Positions 62,900 through 64,000 of a stretch of 64,000 bases of DNA are shown one piece after another (the stretch's first letter is position 1; every line of letters starts with the position of its first letter). The notes beneath the pieces are model-generated. The model was not told where the DNA came from, did not search any database, and saw only the letters and a program-made list of their open reading frames with translations. The translations under genes were made by a program, and so were the position numbers. The DNA is from CBFIGX01 sp965662265 (GTDB taxonomy: Bacteria > Bacteroidota > Bacteroidia > Flavobacteriales > UBA7430): the NCBI GenBank assembly GCA_965662265.1, contig CBFIGX010000001.1, forward strand, positions 124,001-188,000, written 5' to 3'.

Positions 62900-64000
62900 A
62901 TGAAATTATCCCATATTATAGAAGCTGTATTTAAAAGGCTGATGCCAAGCCCTTTTACTATTGCAATACTTCTGAGTTTATTAAGTATAGCTATAGCGAA
63001 AAGTTATAGTTCTCACAGCCTTATTGATTTATTGTCCTTTTGGGAAAGAGGGATGTGGAACCCACCGTTACTTGTGTTTGCATTTCAAATGATGTTAATG
63101 TTAGTTTTAGGTCATGTTTTGGCATTAACAAGACCGATAAATCTCCTTATTGATAAGGTTTCTATATACTGCAACACAACTGCTAAAGCGGCATCTATAG
63201 TCTGCTTCTTCACGCTGTTAATTAGCTTAATTAACTGGGGTTTAGGTTTAATTTTTGGAGCAATATTTGCTAGAAAAGTAGCCGAAATTTCGAAAAAAAA
63301 TAACTGGGCAATATGCTACCCAATTATTGGTGCCGCAGGTTATTCAGGGTTAATGGTTTGGCATGGTGGTATTTCTGGATCCGCACCTATTAAGGCTGCG
63401 GAATCTGGTCATATCATAGAACTCATGAGAGGCATCGTAAGTCAAAATCAAATACATGATTTACCAAAGCTCATCAGTTTTTCTGAAACTGTATTTTCTC
63501 CTATGAATCTTATTATAACTACTTCTATATTGGTTATACTACCACTCTTCATGTTCTATTTAGGTAAAATAAGTAAGCCATCAGAATTTCAACTTGTGAA
63601 TCGCAAAGAAGAGTCCATTATAACTAGCCCTAAATATGCCGAGAAATTGGATCATTCAAAACTATTTGCTTATTTATTAGGAATAGTAATGCTTGGTATA
63701 GCTTTTTATAAAGCAATTGTTATTCCTGATCGCTTTACCCTAAATTTTATCAACCCTAACTTCATAAACTTTTTATTACTAGCTTTTTGTATTTTATTTC
63801 ACGGGAACTTTTATAAATTTCTAAAGGCTGTTAACCATGCTATAGTAGGTACATCTGGTATCCTGATACAATTTCCAATTTATTTTGGGATTATGTCGCT
63901 CATGAAAGAGTCTGGGATGATAAACCAGTTATCAGATTTCTTTGTATCGATCTCTACGGAACATAGCTTTCCTATTTACACTTTATTTAGTGCTGGGTTA
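62900..64000 (+). CDS. Short-chain fatty acid transporter (AtoE family), 3' end outside window
   Basis: The frame from the ATG at 62900 stays open for 367 codons to the window edge. It begins MKLSHIIEAVFKRLMPSPFT and has many membrane helices; INWGLGLIFGAIFARKVAE and GYSGLMVWHGGISGSAPIKAAE match the AtoE/short-chain fatty acid transporter family (usually about 440 residues, so about 75 are missing). Likely imports short-chain fatty acids; the substrate is inferred from family only. Confidence 0.92.
   Translation, partial: MKLSHIIEAVFKRLMPSPFTIAILLSLLSIAIAKSYSSHSLIDLLSFWERGMWNPPLLVFAFQMMLMLVLGHVLALTRPINLLIDKVSIYCNTTAKAASIVCFFTLLISLINWGLGLIFGAIFARKVAEISKKNNWAICYPIIGAAGYSGLMVWHGGISGSAPIKAAESGHIIELMRGIVSQNQIHDLPKLISFSETVFSPMNLIITTSILVILPLFMFYLGKISKPSEFQLVNRKEESIITSPKYAEKLDHSKLFAYLLGIVMLGIAFYKAIVIPDRFTLNFINPNFINFLLLAFCILFHGNFYKFLKAVNHAIVGTSGILIQFPIYFGIMSLMKESGMINQLSDFFVSISTEHSFPIYTLFSAGL

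Overview
This looks like part of the chromosome of a low-G+C member of the Bacteroidota, most likely a (probably marine) flavobacterium. The signs are GldD and GldE, a type IX secretion sorting tail, an alternative complex III operon (actABCDEF) joined to cytochrome oxidase genes, Bacteroidota-specific families (Omp28, DUF6029, GSCFA, DUF4286, DUF3127, DUF5723, GT117) and promoters of the form TTG-N19-21-TAnnTTTG. Most starts lack a clear Shine-Dalgarno sequence. The region is dense and mostly housekeeping. I see no insertion sequence, prophage, CRISPR array or rRNA. No gene-free stretch exceeds about 200 bases. Four runs of N (2034-2226, 6717-7057, 8463-8547, 43593-43826) lie inside or against genes.

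Layout. 1-1819: the 5' part of a secreted arylsulfotransferase-like protein, a TonB and a VanZ-like protein. 1820-6047 (minus): gcvH, then the sulfate activation set cysD-cysN-DUF2061-cysC-cysQ, which makes PAPS and clears PAP. 6190-10635 (plus): TlpA-like thioredoxin, DUF6029 barrel, Omp28 lipoprotein, a frameshifted small barrel, ubiX and a 62-residue protein. 10672-23165 (minus): ruvB and the respiratory operon actABCDEF-coxB-coxA. 23338-28450: a SPOR protein and the rimP-nusA-infB operon, which has a terminator-like hairpin in front of rimP. 28487-30925: a T9SS-exported thioredoxin-domain protein and tRNA-Gln. 31096-34782: a GT117/DUF2723 membrane protein and a polysaccharide deacetylase. 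34825-42181 (minus): trxA, fumC, a GSCFA protein, an ArsC-like protein, prfB, recX, RNase E/G, a 30-residue basic protein, a TPR protein and HU. 42325-45796 (plus): mutY-ssb-gldE-gldD, the known gliding neighbourhood. 45783-47677 (minus): heme A synthase (frameshifted 5' end) and a lipoprotein joining an HMA domain to a cysteine-rich tail. 47794-56598 (plus): a DMT transporter, rplU-rpmA, and a tightly packed run serS - lipoprotein - TPR protein - DUF4286 - rsmA - mgtE - hydroxyacid dehydrogenase. 56599-61409 (minus): aspartate kinase, a DUF5723 barrel with a large lipoprotein, tRNA-Leu. 61560-64000 (plus): flavin reductase-like protein, DUF3127 protein and the start of a short-chain fatty acid transporter.

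How the genes work together. ActABCDEF oxidises menaquinol and passes electrons to the CoxA/CoxB oxidase; CtaA makes the heme A that oxidase needs. The cys genes make activated sulfate. GldD/GldE, a T9SS cargo protein and several barrel/lipoprotein pairs belong to the cell envelope. The least explained items are the HMA lipoprotein with an 18-cysteine repetitive tail, the TlpA-DUF6029-Omp28 cluster, the DUF5723/lipoprotein pair, the hairpin leader of rimP-nusA-infB, and the 30-residue basic protein upstream of RNase E/G.
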